A stretch of 64,000 nucleotides of DNA from Mermis nigrescens (lineage: Eukaryota; Nematoda; Enoplea; Mermithida; Mermithidae). The position numbers were made by a program, and so were the translations under genes. Below are positions 11,730 to 23,550 of the stretch, one piece after another. The stretch is from the NCBI GenBank assembly GCA_036768485.1, contig JAVLUZ010000617.1, positions 372,001-436,000 of the forward strand, written 5' to 3'. The notes under the pieces were generated by a model that worked only from the letters and a program-made list of their open reading frames with translations, was not told the origin of the DNA and made no database searches. Each line of letters opens with the position of its first letter. Positions within the stretch are counted from its first letter, which is position 1.

Positions 11730-12659
11730 CAGGGGCGAATCTAAGGGGGCGGGGGGGGGGGCCGCTCCCCATTTGCCAAAAATATTTGGCGAGATAAAGA
11801 ATGGATATACAATTTGCAATTATTTTTTGGCCCTCAGTGACCACAATTTCTCAAATTTAATGACATTTATTTACTTTCTTGGCCACCTGGAAGCCATTTT
11901 CTGTTCATGTAGGTTTCAAAACAATTTTAGCTGCAGAAACAGCTATTTTTGCATACTTTTCTTCTATTTTCAATTAAAAATTTTGATGTTTCGCATCAAA
12001 TGCTATAGATACAGTAAATCAAGCTGTAAATCATGCTTTTTGACGTCTATCCGTCTTAATCTCACAAAATTTCCGGTGCTTCGCGCCACGGTTTTTTTGT
12101 ATTCGGCAAATATTTTTCCCGATGTGCAAAGACTTTTTGGGACCGTCTTTGTACATGTACGAAGATTTTTGGAGAGACAAAAATTACTAAAAAGGTCTAA
12201 AATTCGCAGAAATTTACGGCGCTTCGCGTCGAAATGACTGATTGTGTGCTCTATTTATCTTTATAATGGCAGAAACTGCATTTCGAAAAGAAAAATGTCA
12301 AATCTTTAGGCGCTTCGCGCCGTTTTAAGGCGATTCTAAGTGATTTTTGCCCTTAGAGACCCATAAGTTAGCTGGAATACACTACCAAAAGTCGAACAAC
12401 TCTGTTTTTACCATACTAAAATCGCAACTGTATCATATTATAGAAGAATTTTAGTGAGTTTTAGCACAAAATTGTCGAAAATTTTAAAATTTTAAGAAAA
12501 AATATTGCGTCAAAAGTGATTTAATGTAAAAGAATACATTGTAAAACGCCGAAAAAAACGCTGTTTCGCGCGTTAAGGGCAAATTTTTGGACCTATTTTC
12601 GACTGTTTTTGGAAAAGTTGCAATACTGCTCCCTTAGGAAAATCCTAGATCCGCCACTG
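11730..12659. mobile_element. family E-type hAT element nested in the hAT above
   Basis: Ends are CAGGGGCGAATCTAAGG and CAGTGGCGGATCTAGG (inverted). The flanks read gctgcaaag on the left and gctgcaag on the right, an 8-bp duplication with one extra base. The insertion breaks the transposase dimerisation domain. It contains a truncated MITE-1 copy (about 12088-12443). Confidence 0.8.
12088..12443. mobile_element. truncated MITE-1 copy c
   Basis: Left end CGGTTTTTTTGTATTCGGC and interior match MITE-1, with hairpin modules at about 12218 and, exactly, at 12309-12321. The right terminal 60 bp or so are missing. It sits inside the element at 11730-12659, the deepest level of this nest. Confidence 0.75.
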
Positions 12660-13550
12660 GCTGCAAGATATTGCTCAGCTATAAACGCGAGAATCGGCAA
12701 ATTCTTCGACTTCTCTTTCCACCATTGCAGCTGATCTTCGTCATGAATTAAGCATTTCGATTTCGTATAAGCCTCCAATTAAGAAACACGTAGATAATAT
12801 TCAGTGATTTATAAGTACATTGTCAACTAGACGTAAAACTTATTTGAACGTGCAGTTGCCAGATAGAAACGACTTCCTGAATAATTTATCTTTCGATTAC
12901 ATCGTCACATGTTCCGGTGAAGTCAAGCTATCAAGAGCGTATATACTTTAACACAGGAACCGAGAACCGTAACCGGAACCGACGGTTCTCTAGTTGAAGA
13001 ACCGGAACCGGAACCGGGACCGACGGTTCCAACTTACGCAGGAACCGGAACCGAAACCGGAACCGAAATTCTTGTTTTCCAAGAACCGGAACCGATTTTT
13101 TTGAAAAACCTGGAACCGGAACATCCCTACTGGGGGGTCCACTTAGACATCTTTTCTTAGCCAACTCAGGAAGTTATATTAATGCTAAAGTAGTGTAAAA
13201 CCTGCTATAACCACCGTTTCTGATTATTTTAGGGTACTTTTGCAGGACAGTTTATATTTTCATTAATTTTTAGCCAACATTTTCCCTAAAAATGCCATTT
13301 TTTCATTCTGGTGTCTGTAGACCAGGCATACACGTGGGGGCATCGGTTTTTATGGGGTCTACACCCCCCCCCAGAATGAAAAACTGAAAAATTCTTTGCC
13401 GAAAAGGAGGCAAAATGAAGGCCAAAAAGGTCAAAAAACGGAAAAAATCAAAAAAATCTTGAAGGTCGGCCATGCCGTACATCTACAAATGATCTAGAGT
13501 AGACCCTAAACCCTCACTTGTTTTTTCAAGTTTGTAAGTCTAGTCGGATA

Positions 13551-13925
13551 CAGTGTTTTTTTGTATTCGGCAAAGATATTTACCGATGTGTACAAAGGCT
13601 TTTTGGGACCGTCTTTGTACATGCTCAAAGATTTTTGAGAAGACAAAAGTTGCAAAAAGGTCAAAAATTCGCAAAAGTTTTCGCCGAAATCAGTAATTGT
13701 GTGTTTTATATATCTTTATAATAGCAGAAATTGCATTTCAAAAGGAAAAATGTCAAATTTTTCGGCGCCTCGCGCCGTTTCAAGACAATTCTTAACGATT
13801 TTTGCCCTAAAATCGCTATTGTACCATATTATAGTACCCAAACATTTGTGTGTACAAAATGTACAAAGACTTTTGGGTACCATCTTTGTACATGTAAAAA
13901 CGAATCTTATACAAAAAAAACACTA
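13551..13925. mobile_element. MITE-1 copy d (hAT-like)
   Basis: 375 bp with ends CAGTGTTTTTTTGTATTCG and TAGTGTTTTTTTTGTAT (inverted), and a perfect 8-bp duplication gtcggata (13543-13550, 13926-13933). It ends 41 bp before exon 6. This copy gives the cleanest evidence that MITE-1 makes 8-bp duplications. Confidence 0.9.
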
Positions 13926-13966
13926 GTCGGATATAAAAAAGCAATTTTTGTTTCGAATATCTCCAG

Positions 13967-14111
13967 GTCGGCGGTTGCTCTGGCGACTAGTCCAGCGGCA
14001 AAACGTTTGCCTCAGAGTGGCGTTCAGACTGACGTTGTCGACATCGTCGCTGAGGACGTTAGCAGTAACAAGAAAGAGCTTAATATTGCGGCTGTAACGA
14101 CTACGGCTCCA
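13967..14111 (+). CDS. RING gene exon 6
   Basis: The acceptor is atctccag and the donor GCTCCA|GTAATT. This donor was chosen over the earlier GCT|GTAACG because both give GT but only this one gives the phase 0 needed by exon 7 with the full exon. It encodes SAVALATSPAAKRLPQSGVQ, then DVVDIVAEDVSSNKKELN: an Ala/Ser linker and an acidic patch. Confidence 0.8.
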
Positions 14112-14186
14112 GTAATTACTGCTTGGAGATCTTTTAATCTTAAAATATAAAGCTGGCATGTTTCTTAGTTTTAATGTACATTTGTA

Positions 14187-15056
14187 CAGGGTGGCTCAAA
14201 AAGGGTACTCAACGTTTTAACCAAACTCGCGGCATTAGACATATCTCGGAACTATAAACACTTTTCTAAAGCACGAATATAGGGCAACAACATTATTTAG
14301 CTTCATTGAGTTACCTTTCTTATTCAGTTTTTGGTTTAAACTTTTGTAAACATTACTTTTTTAGTAAGTTACATAGAACAGAGGAGTCTTAAGTAGTAAA
14401 TCTCTACTTGAAACACCAATATTAATTTTGTCTGTTAGGATAGCCGTTAAAGCATCTTTACGCTGTTATTCAATTTTCATATGTAGTTTCAGAATTGTCA
14501 ATTTTATTGTTCGTTTTAGTTCAGTTTTAGGGGGTTTCTGATCATTTTACGCTTTAATTGTGTTTGTATTCGATAAAAATTTGGGCCTATTAAAATGCGT
14601 CGCATCAGACGAATTCTAGCGATCAGAAACCATTAGGTAAAGGTTTTGTAGCCAAAGATTTTGCCTATCAAATTATATAAGTCGCATTGCTCCAAGTTGA
14701 AGTTTGTTACTCTGTATTTGTGCTTTCAAAAAATGTTTATAGTTTTGCAATATGTCTTATGCAAGAATAGTTGTGTTGTGATCACACCTAGGCGTGGGGG
14801 GTTGGGGGTTATGCCCCCCGAGAAACCAAAATAGCCCCCAGAATTCAATTTTTGAACATTTTTTCTTGTTTTTTTAGCAATTTTTTGATGTCAATGGATA
14901 GTGCTCGATGAGAAACGTTGGAAAATGGTGTTTTTTCGCGATACCACCATTTTTAAGGCAATTTTTTGACCTTTGAAAAATCTTGCTCCCCCCTCCCCAG
15001 AATTTTGGTGCCGTCCACCTATTGTTGTGATTAGAACGTTTATTAAGGCCACCCTG
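14187..15056. mobile_element. mariner-like remnant with a nested K element
   Basis: Left end TA-CAGGGTGGCTCAAAAAGG; right end, inverted, CAGGGTGGCCTTAATA, followed by a small duplication before the next TA. No transposase frame remains. A family K MITE sits inside at 14783-15023. The CAGGGTG end and the TA on the left are typical of mariner-type elements. Confidence 0.55.
14783..15023. mobile_element. MITE family K copy (hAT-like)
   Basis: 241 bp with a perfect 8-bp duplication gttgtgat (14775-14782, 15024-15031). Ends are CACACCTAGGCGTGG and AATAGGTGGACGGCACC (inverted). The interior carries the motif gatagtgctcgatgagaaac shared by all K copies. Confidence 0.85.
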
Positions 15057-15687
15057 TCCTGTATATAATTTACTGGGGATACGGTTTTTTGACTTTTGGT
15101 CTGTATTTTACCGTATGTACTTGTACAAGGACTTTTTCGAGACCGTCTTTGCGTGTAAAGTTTTTAAAAATTTCCTGTCAGTGATTATAGCTTTTCTGTT
15201 GTTTTTTGTCTTAATCATTACTATTTATTGAGCTTCAGAAGGCAAAAGCATTAGAAGTTTTCGCACTGTGTTGCTTCTCTATTAATCGCTAGTGTACAAA
15301 TTTGAAGGCTTATGAAAATTTAATTATGTACATTTAAAATAATTGAAAAAATTTAATACCTGCCAGAAGTTTTAAGCGCATGCATGTATGGCTGCGGCAT
15401 AATTCTTCTTAGATGCACGATTGGCCGTATTATTTGCCATTTTAAAATTCGGAACAATACAGATTCACATGTATATTAAATTATATTTGCAATTATGTAT
15501 AAATTAAATACATTATTTATGTACCCACATTATTAACGTAGGAGAGAAGAAAATAAATTGGTTGAAGTTTGCATCTAATATTTTCTAATATACCGATTAT
15601 ATTCATTTTACGAGTATGTCATCTTTTGAGCACTTTTCATGACGATGATTCTGGGTCTCTTTTCTTTATCTCTATCGCTTTGTCGTT

Positions 15688-16316
15688 CAGGCACGTATTT
15701 CTGGGGAATAGGTGGAGGGGTTCGGACCATAGTTTCACAAGGTCGAAAGTTCGGAGGGAGTGGGTGAAATCCAAAAATTTAGAACCACTCAATTTAGAGT
15801 CTAGCCTTTTTTGCAGGTCAAATATGAAAAATGGCTAAAACATCCTATATTGCATGTTTTAATGTGGAAAATGCATTTGTAACTATTTTTTGTCCTATTC
15901 TGACTAGTTTCGTCACTATTGTAAGTAAAAAATATAAGAATTCATCGAAAATTTTGACTTTTGAGACCATTTTAAGTTCATTCTAGGTATTTTATGGGTA
16001 AACAAAACAGAAATGTATTAGTCGGCGGGAAGCGCCGAAAATTTTTTAATATCTTCGCTGCTTTTGTACCCAAAAATCATGCAGAAAATGTTTAATAGCT
16101 CAAAATCGTCCGGCAGTGATCCAAGTCTCGGACCCTGAGGTGGGGGTAATACCCCTCACCTCCTATGGGATGTGTAGTTTGAACCCCCCGAAATTCAGAA
16201 AAATCGGAAAAAGACTTTTTAAACGTCATTTTGTGCTATTTTTGGCCTTTTTGGGCTTAGTCCCCCCAAAAATTGGTGTTGGTCCCCCCAAAATAGGACG
16301 GCTAGCTACGTGCCTG
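15688..16316. mobile_element. MITE family H copy, split by family L
   Basis: The two halves of H (15688-15727 and about 16177-16316) are flanked by a perfect 8-bp duplication ttgtcgtt (15680-15687, 16317-16324). A family L element was inserted later between them, which fixes the order of events: H first, L second. Confidence 0.85.
15728..16176. mobile_element. MITE family L copy nested in H
   Basis: About 449 bp with ends CATAGTTTCACAAGG and TACACATCCCATAGG (inverted). The flanks gttcggac and gtttgaac match 6 of 8. Sister copies at 34888 and 59374 have perfect duplications. It carries a hairpin module near 16028. Confidence 0.75.
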
Positions 16317-16503
16317 TTGTCGTTGCGTTGTGCATCTATGAACATCAGCTGTATCCAATGTTTACAATCAGCATGCTGGGTTTTACACAGGATTTTTCAA
16401 GGGAGGGGAGCCAGGCATGTAACAGGGGATGGGGATTCCTCACCTAAAGTTGGTCGTGCCACTCATGTTCCCCCAGAGCAGAAAATTTTTTACCCCCCCC
16501 CCC

Positions 16504-17469
16504 CAGTGATCGTACGGAGACCCCGAACCCGACCTCGACCCCGACTCCGACCCCGAAAAACCCCGGCCTAAACCCCGACCCCCGACCGGGGGCATGATTT
16601 TTCGAGTCGGGGTTTAACCTTTTTTCGGGGGTGAAATATAGCATTTTATTTGTTGGTACATGGAAGAATTGTATAAATAGCAAATAAATTCGGAACAAAG
16701 ACGATTCATTCACCAGCAAAATTAATATGTTAAACTCGACACTCGCGATATTTCATTAAAAGTAATCCTGGTCGCCATGTTGTTAAGACGTATGTACATA
16801 CATGTCCGCATATTTTCCATTATGAAGTGCGCCGAAATTACTGCGGAATCACAGGCGTAGCCGGGGGGGAATGGAGGCTCATGCCCCCCCCCCGGAATTT
16901 TTCAGAAATTATGTTGATTTTTCTGGCGCAATGTGTCCAGAACATTGAGTTTAGAAAGGCACAAATGTCAAAATTTTCCTGCGCTTAGCACCGCCGATTA
17001 TTGTCTTAGGGCGGTAAAATATGACTGAATTTCTTGATGCTTTGCGCCACTTATGATTTCCGAACTGTTTGTCAATAAAAAGGCGTAAATTCTACATGAA
17101 AACGGTAAAAATTCGAAATTTTCGGCGCTTCGCGCCATTGGCTCCTCTACAATCAGTGCGCCATAGAAAACCGTTATGAAAAAACTGGAAGAATACGAAA
17201 AAGCGAGAGCGATTAGTGATTAAAATTGAAAGTAATGCTAAATTGCTAAAACCATGTTTGAACTTGGAATGAAAATAAAATGTTGAACATAACCAGCTTT
17301 ATTAGTATGCTCTACAAACAAGTGAAGTATCGTTTTTATCCTTTTCAAATTGGTATGTAATCATGTAATGTTAATTGTTTATCTTCAACCCCGACCCCGA
17401 AAACCGGGGTTTTTCATCCCCGACCCCGACCCCGATCGGGGATGAAAATCTGACCCCGTACGATCACTG
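16504..17469 (-). mobile_element. hAT-CGT family copy A, internally deleted
   Basis: 966 bp with end CAGTGATCGTACGG on both sides and subterminal (GGGGTC)n hexamers. Compared with the 1.7-kb copies B, C and D it lacks about 750 bp from the middle. The junction falls where gtcaaaa is shared by both sides, as expected for an abortive gap repair. It landed in a C-run, so the target duplication cannot be told apart. An exact hairpin module is at 17124-17136. Confidence 0.85.
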
Positions 17470-17576
17470 CCCCCCATTTTTCTAATTTTAGGGGGATTTG
17501 CATTTTTTGTCAATTTTACATAGTTGCTTTTTTGCTATTTTTGGCCAAAAATTGTAGGTCACTAATCCTCCTGCTA

Positions 17577-18360
17577 AAAATGGCCAGGATCATACATGTA
17601 CAGCATGAAAAGTCTGGGGGTCAGGCCCAAAAATTGTTTAAAAATGCCTTTTTCGGGCTAAAAGACGTCGGTTATGAGTAAAAAAAGATTGTTTTTAGAC
17701 GTTTCAGTTTTTCTAGGACAAACATTTTTAAAAATTCGAAAAAATTAAAAAAAAATCGAACAAAATATAATTAAAAAATGTGTGTATGGCGCGTAAAATG
17801 TGTGTATGGCGCGAAGCACCGAAAATTAATGTTTTTGAGCCAAAAAATGAGCTAAAAACGCTTTGAAAAAGCACACTTTTTACAATTTTTTCAAGAAGTT
17901 GACAATTCTGGGGGTCAGTAGCTATTCTGCGGTTGGTCAAACCCCCCTCTTCCCTCTCCCAAATCTCTCCAAGAACACGTATGGCCGGGACCATACATGA
18001 TCTAGGGGAATTTTAGGTGGTTTTCACTCTCCTTCCTGAAATTTTTCACATCTCCCCCTGAAATTTTTTCATCTGCCTCACTCCAGAATTTGCGATTTTC
18101 CAAAAAATTCCAAAAAAATTGTACAAAAGGTGCTGTTTCAAGCGTTTTTCGTTGTCCGTTTCGGCGCTTCGTGAGATATTTCGACAATTTTTTTTAAATT
18201 TTTTTGCTTTCGAAAGATCGAGCATCTTCAGGAACGCCGAAAAAACGATGTTTTTTACGCGTACCTTTTTTAGCCCATTAAAATTTCAGCCCCCTGAATC
18301 CCCATGCTGTGCATGTCTGCCAAGGACCCCCACCCAAAATTATGAGCCGTTACATGTATG
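17577..18360. repeat. tangled family X and I fragments
   Basis: Two blocks carry X-like ends (catacatgatctagggg near 17994; cccatgctgtgcatgt near 18300) and an I-like end (inverted, caaaattatgagccg, near 18330). Degenerate hairpin modules occur near 17813 and 18160. The layering could not be resolved. Confidence 0.45.
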
Positions 18361-19000
18361 AGGGGAGCGGTTCGAAGATGACCGATACTATATTTCGGGA
18401 TACATTCGAAGGTGATGTACTCAAAATAAGGTGCATTTCTTGACATTACCTTCATATCCATGGAAACGAAGAAATTGATCTTTTCGAAAAAAATTTGGAT
18501 CTTCTATATGTGCTTTAAAATTTTAGCCGTATTTTATATTTCGCGTCAACATGTGGTCGAATTTTGGTCATAAGGAATTGACTTCTGCCTGATGGAAAAG
18601 AGACTATTGTTAAAATAAGAATCTTACGGCTTTCCTCTGCATTATCTTACTTTTTAAGGAAATTTTTGGTCTGACCAGCGACCACCGCTCTCCATGCGTG
18701 CGCCTATACCAGCATGTATTTTCATCGATAAAAAATTGATAGTAATGTGTATCTTCGGCTTCCCACATAGTCATGACAGACTCGACAAATATGTACATAA
18801 CTTTTAAGCATATATTAATCTGTCGCCTTACGTTTGTTGAATATGTGACACATTTAGCGATGTTGCTTTGTTAAATCATGAACATTTCGACGCTTATAGC
18901 CAGAAATGCACTTTCTTTAGCGTAAAAACATAAAAAGATTTGGAAAAAATAAGAGAAAATTGGAATAAAATGAGCAAAATATAGTTAAAAATGAGTCTAT
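18361..19000. other. intron 6 stretch, nothing recognised
   Basis: No exon-like frame, repeat end or RNA gene was recognised, except that it runs into a filler region with an exact hairpin module at 19001-19013. Confidence 0.4.
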
Positions 19001-19616
19001 GGCGCGAAGCGCCGATAAGTAGCACCTTGAGCAAACAGATACATAGCTAAAGACGCTTTAAAAACACCTTTTCTACGGTTTTTTTTTTGAAAATCGCGAA
19101 TCTTAGAGGAGGAGGGTGAAACCCTTCATCCGAAGAATCATCCAGACCTGTAGCCAGGTTTAATTGATCGATGCTGTCTCTTTAAATTTTGGGGGAAAAT
19201 TATCTGCGTTGTATTTGAAGCATCACGAAAAACGCGAAAAATTATACATATCTGAGAAGTATTGAGCAATGCTTTAGTTTTTCTCTCCAAAATTGACTTT
19301 TCGCAATTTTCCTCATTAGTATTATGAATCCTATCTTCTTCGTTGACGATTTGAATTGTGCATGTAACAGCTCCAAATTTTCGGTGGGGGTTCCCTGGCC
19401 ATTCAAAATGTGGGGAGGGAGGAAAATGACCGCCAATTTTTGGCCAAAAATGCCAAAAAAGCACGTAAAAGTGGCCAAAAAATGCAATTTTTTTTTAAAA
19501 ATCGGAGGGGGGTCAAAAATTTCTTGATTTTGGGGAATTATGAGACGTACGACTTTAGGTGGGCGGATTTCCCAAACCTCCCTGTCACATGTATGATATG
19601 AATGCATTTTTTGTAG

Positions 19617-19895
19617 GCGACGGTTATTGCAACGACGACCTGCAATGCGACAGCGCCAACAAACACGATGGTGACGGCAAACGCTCAGCTGCAACAAGCG
19701 ACAAACGTAAATCCGGTTGCTCAGTCTGTAATAAAAAAAACATTGCAGCAACAGCAGCAATTGCTGGACGTCAATCAGCAAATGGTGCAAATAAAGCAAA
19801 TCGTCGAGTTCAAGCGTCAGCAGCAGCAACAAGAGCAGCAGAATTACCGCGAGTCGCAACAGGCATATCAGCAGCAAGTGCGGCTGGACGAAGAG
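19617..19895 (+). CDS. RING gene exon 7, Gln-rich helix
   Basis: The acceptor is ttttgtag and the donor GAAGAG|GTAATA; phase 0 at both ends. It encodes a Thr/Ala start (ATVIATTTCNATAPTNT), then a Gln-rich helix with runs such as LQQQQQLLDVNQQMVQIKQI and FKRQQQQQEQQNY. The CAG/CAA runs could vary in length between individuals. Likely start of the coiled-coil block. Confidence 0.9.
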
Positions 19896-20143
19896 GTAAT
19901 ATTTTCACGATCGAAATTTCAAAATAATCAAAAATTATGACTATAAAGTAAAACCTCAGCAAGGACGCTAGTTTGCTGTGAATCGTATTTTCATATGTAA
20001 GCAAGCCAAAGCAGTTATAGTATATTGTACAATGTTATATTGCATTGTTTTTACGAGTAAATATGAAAAGTATTGCTTAATTGTAATAATTGTACGTGTG
20101 TTTACTCAGATATACATATATACACACGTTATGTACAACGTAC

Positions 20144-21898
20144 CAGTGATCGTACGGGGTCAGATTTTCACCCCCGATCGGGGTCGGGGTCGGGGATGGA
20201 AAACCCCGGTTTTCGGGGTCGGGGTCGGGGTTGAAGATTAACAATTAACATTGCATGATTACATACCAATTGGAAAAGGATAAAAACGATACCTTCACTT
20301 GTTTGTAGAGCATACTAATAAAGCTGGTTATGTTCAACATTTTATTTTCATTCCAAGTTCAAACATGGTTTTAGCAATTTAGCATTACTTTCAATTTTAA
20401 TCACTAATCGCTCTCGCTTTTTCGTATTCCTCCACAGTTTTTTCATAACGGTTTTCTATGGCGCACAGATTGTAGAGGAGCCAATGGCGCGGAGCGCAGA
20501 AAATTTTCGAAATTTTTACCGTTTTCATGTAGAATTTACGCCTTTTTATTGACAAACAATGCGGAAATCATAAGTGGCGCAAAGCATCAAGAAATTCAGC
20601 CATATTTTACCGCCCTAAGACAATAATCGGCGGTGCTAAGCGCAGGAAAATTTTGACGTTTTTACTCTTTAAACTCAATTTATACCGCTTAAATCATACA
20701 GAACAGATAAACTAATTGCGGTGCGAAGCGCCGAAAATTTTTAAAAATTCCTAATCCTTTTACCTTTTCTGTCCTTCTAAAAATCTCTTTCAACATGTAG
20801 AACGAGATTGTACGGCTGGGGGTCTAGGGTGGAGCGCTCAAGCGCCCCCAGCGAGGTCCAGAGCAGAACCCCCGAAAATTGTGTAAAAAAGCACTCTAAT
20901 TTTTAATTAGTAAAGTTAAAATTTTCGCAAATTGGCAAAATCTCGGTTCTGAATTAAGTCCGAAAAAACTTAAAATTGATGAACACCTACACTGTACAAA
21001 ACTTCTGAGCTGAAATGCGTTTTTCGACCTCTGCTAAGTATGTAGCGCAGCAACGGGTCGCAACCAATAAGTCATTGAAAGATGTATCAATGAGAATTTT
21101 GTTCTTACCATTTTCAGGCCCATTTGTGGCCTTCTTATTAACTAGTTCAGAAAAAAAGAAAATTCGCAAAAACACAAGAAAATTTGGCCTTTCCTTTCAT
21201 TTAAAATAGAATTATGTGTCCTTGTAAAGAAAGATAAACAAAGCAGAGAATAGACAAATTGGTACGCAAACATTTTCGCACTTTTATTATTATGTTCAAC
21301 AAGCATGTACAGTTTCATTCAATGAACTAATAGTGCATTAAATCACTAAAGTGCTGCGAAGTGCTGGATTATTTTAACAGATTCAAGCTTTTAAATTCAT
21401 TGGATCTGTATAACAATAAATAATAATGACTCGGCGCGAAGCGCCGAAAAGTTTTGACGTTTGTGCCTTTTTAAACTCAGTGTTCTGGACACATTGCGCC
21501 AGAAAAATCAACATAATTTCTGAAAAATTCCGGGGGGCATGTGCCTCCATTCCCCTCCTCCGGCTACGCCTGTGATTCTGCAGTAATTTTGGCGCACTTC
21601 ATAATGGAAAATATGCGAACATGTATGTACGTCTTAACAACATGGCGACCAGGCGTTCTTTTTATGAAATATCGCGAGTGTCGAGTTTAACATGTTAATT
21701 TTGCTGGTGAATGAATTGCCCTTGTTCCGAATTTATTTGCTATTTATACAATTCTTCTATGTACCAACAAATAAAATGCTATATTTCTCCCCCGAAAAAA
21801 GGTTCAACCCCGACTCGAAAAATCATGCCCCCGGTCGGGGGTCGGGGTCGGGGTTTAGGCCGAGGTTTTTCGGGGTCGGGGTCCCCGTACGATCACTG
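20144..21898 (+). mobile_element. hAT-CGT family copy B, full length
   Basis: 1755 bp bounded by a perfect 8-bp duplication caacgtac (20136-20143, 21899-21906). Both ends start CAGTGATCGTACGGGG and run into (GGGGTC)n-type hexamer tracts that could fold as G-quadruplexes. It has no transposase frame. The sequence is nearly the same as copies C and D, which suggests recent spread. An exact hairpin module lies at 21433-21445. Confidence 0.92.
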
Positions 21899-22338
21899 CA
21901 ACGTACCTATAGATACATACATGTGAAGGTCAAACATGTATACTTATTACCAGACATGCACAAGCATAGGAATTCCGGAAGGGTTGAAATGTTATAGTGC
22001 CTTTTTAGCTAAAACTTCTAGCATATGCCTCAAAACATCATTGTTAATCCAAAAAACAAAAAATTTCAAAAAATATCCAAAAAAATTCGATTAAATTCAA
22101 CAGAATAGTCAAAACATTATACATGGTAAGAAGCGCTGGAGATTTAGCACTTTTGAGCGACGAACGGATAGCGGAGCAGAATTTGTTAGAAAATTTTCAA
22201 GGAATCGCAAATTCGGGCTGGGGGCAGGAATGAGAATATTTTTGGTTGGAGGGGTAAAAACTTTCTTGGGGTCGCCCCCTTAAATCATGTATTCTTATTA
22301 CTAATGCGGTTGTTTAAAATACGTTATTTCAAAAACAG

Positions 22339-22560
22339 CTGCGGCAGCAAGGACAACACCAGCAATTTGTGCAGACAGACCTTAGCTACGTGCCCAGGGC
22401 TCCTTCGCCTATCACCGAGGAGGATTACACTCTTTTGAGGCACGCTAAAGAAATTGTGGAAAATAGGGCTGAGGATTTTAGCCATTACAGCCAAATAATT
22501 GAGAAATCCGAGTACGATCGATTGGCAGAAACTGTGAAAAAAGTGGAGAAAAGAATGCGG
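22339..22560 (+). CDS. RING gene exon 8
   Basis: The acceptor is aaaaacag and the donor ATGCGG|GTAAAC; phase 0 at both ends. It encodes LRQQGQHQQFVQTDLSYVP, then SPITEEDYTLLRHAKEIVEN, and ends YDRLAETVKKVEKRMR. After a short Pro break it turns into amphipathic helix that leads into the coiled coil of the next exons. Confidence 0.9.
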
Positions 22561-22719
22561 GTAAACACTATTTACCATGCACTGATGTCTTATAACGCTG
22601 TGAATAATTTTCAGAATTCCGTGCGCATTTTTGCACTTTATATGCCTCTCTGTGACTTTCCGATGCAGCTGTTTTCAAACTTGATGAATCTCACAGATGA
22701 CAGCTCAGTATAGTGCTGG

Positions 22720-23240
22720 CCTCTAAAAAAACCAATCGATTTGTAACCTGAAAAAAACCACCCATTTTTTCATAACCAAAAGGAGATGACTGATGATATT
22801 ATACTGGTGAATAAACCTTGCCGTGAGGATTACAACTAACCCCTGATCTCTTTCCGGGTCATTCAGAAACTTGAGATATAAATTTCTCGAAAAGTTCCTA
22901 AAAATTGCCATTTTTATGATTTTTTTAAAGCATTTTTTGAGGGTCAGTATTTCTACACGTATTTATAATGCTGAATCTTTTATGTTTTCACGTTAGACTC
23001 CCTTGCAGACTAATGTCAGAAAACAATTTAGTTGTCCTATGTCATCCACATAGCTACAGTATACCTTCAAAGTCAAACCTAAAAAAACCAGTTGTAACCT
23101 AAAAAGCCAGCGCCAATTTTTACAAAACTTAGCAGGAATTTGCCTCGTAGCACCTTACATGAATCACCACAAAAACTGTCAAAAAAGTTCGATTGTAATC
23201 TAAAAAAACCACTGTAACCTAAAAAAGACCAATGCTTAGT
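22720..23240. repeat. short dispersed unit tgtaacctaaaaaaacca
   Basis: At least five copies of a unit close to TTGTAACCTAAAAAAACCA lie between 22728 and 23232, some paired head to tail. The spacing is irregular, so this is a loose cluster and not a clean minisatellite. Confidence 0.6.
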
Positions 23241-23550
23241 ATACGTTGCCATGTCAACGAAATTACTTTTCATCAAGTTGCATAATTTTGCACTGATTTC
23301 GTGCAGAGGATGTAGAAGAGACTCACATAGAGTTGCTTTTATCACTTGAAAACTTTATTCGTGAAATTTATATAACTTCTTATAAAATTCAGAAAAAATG
23401 ATCGATTTTTATATAAGTGTGATAAAATGAACGGAATTTTTAAATATTATGTAGTGCATTGAAGGTTGTGCGGTGATATATAGCTAACCTAAATAGAAGA
23501 AGATCTCGATTGAATGTTTTTCTGAATACTTCTTCGTCTCGTTTAATATA

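Larger units (their letters stand above)
11570..12778 (-). pseudogene. hAT transposase C-terminal fragment, split by an insertion
   Basis: Reading minus from 12778 gives ...DEDQLQWWKEKSKNLP, then LAFIAEQYLA, up to 12660. After skipping the insertion at 11730-12659 the same frame resumes at 11729 with APATRVPSEQLFSCTG, then RNRLHG and ERLLFLQYNL, and reaches a stop at 11570-11572. W-W-K, L-P-x-L-A, Y-L-x-x-x-A-T, S-E-x-x-F-S and the R-N-R-L block are the hallmarks of the hAT C-terminal dimerisation domain. The RNase-H-like catalytic part is not present, so the gene is dead. Confidence 0.85.
11307..13129 (-). mobile_element. hAT element with (GGAACC)n ends and transposase remnant
   Basis: 1823 bp bounded by a perfect 8-bp duplication ctgggggg (11299-11306 and 13130-13137). 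Ends are TAGGAAGGATGTGCCGG and TAGGGATGTTCCGG (inverted). Both ends run into arrays of the hexamer GGAACC, roughly 11320-11480 and 12955-13115. It carries the 3' part of a hAT transposase on the minus strand. A second element (11730-12659) has been inserted into it. TAGGG-type ends and an 8-bp duplication are standard for the hAT superfamily. Confidence 0.9.

Noticed and set aside
19242..19877. 211-codon Leu-rich frame on the minus strand
   Set aside because: It is the antisense of the CAG/CAA-rich exon 7.
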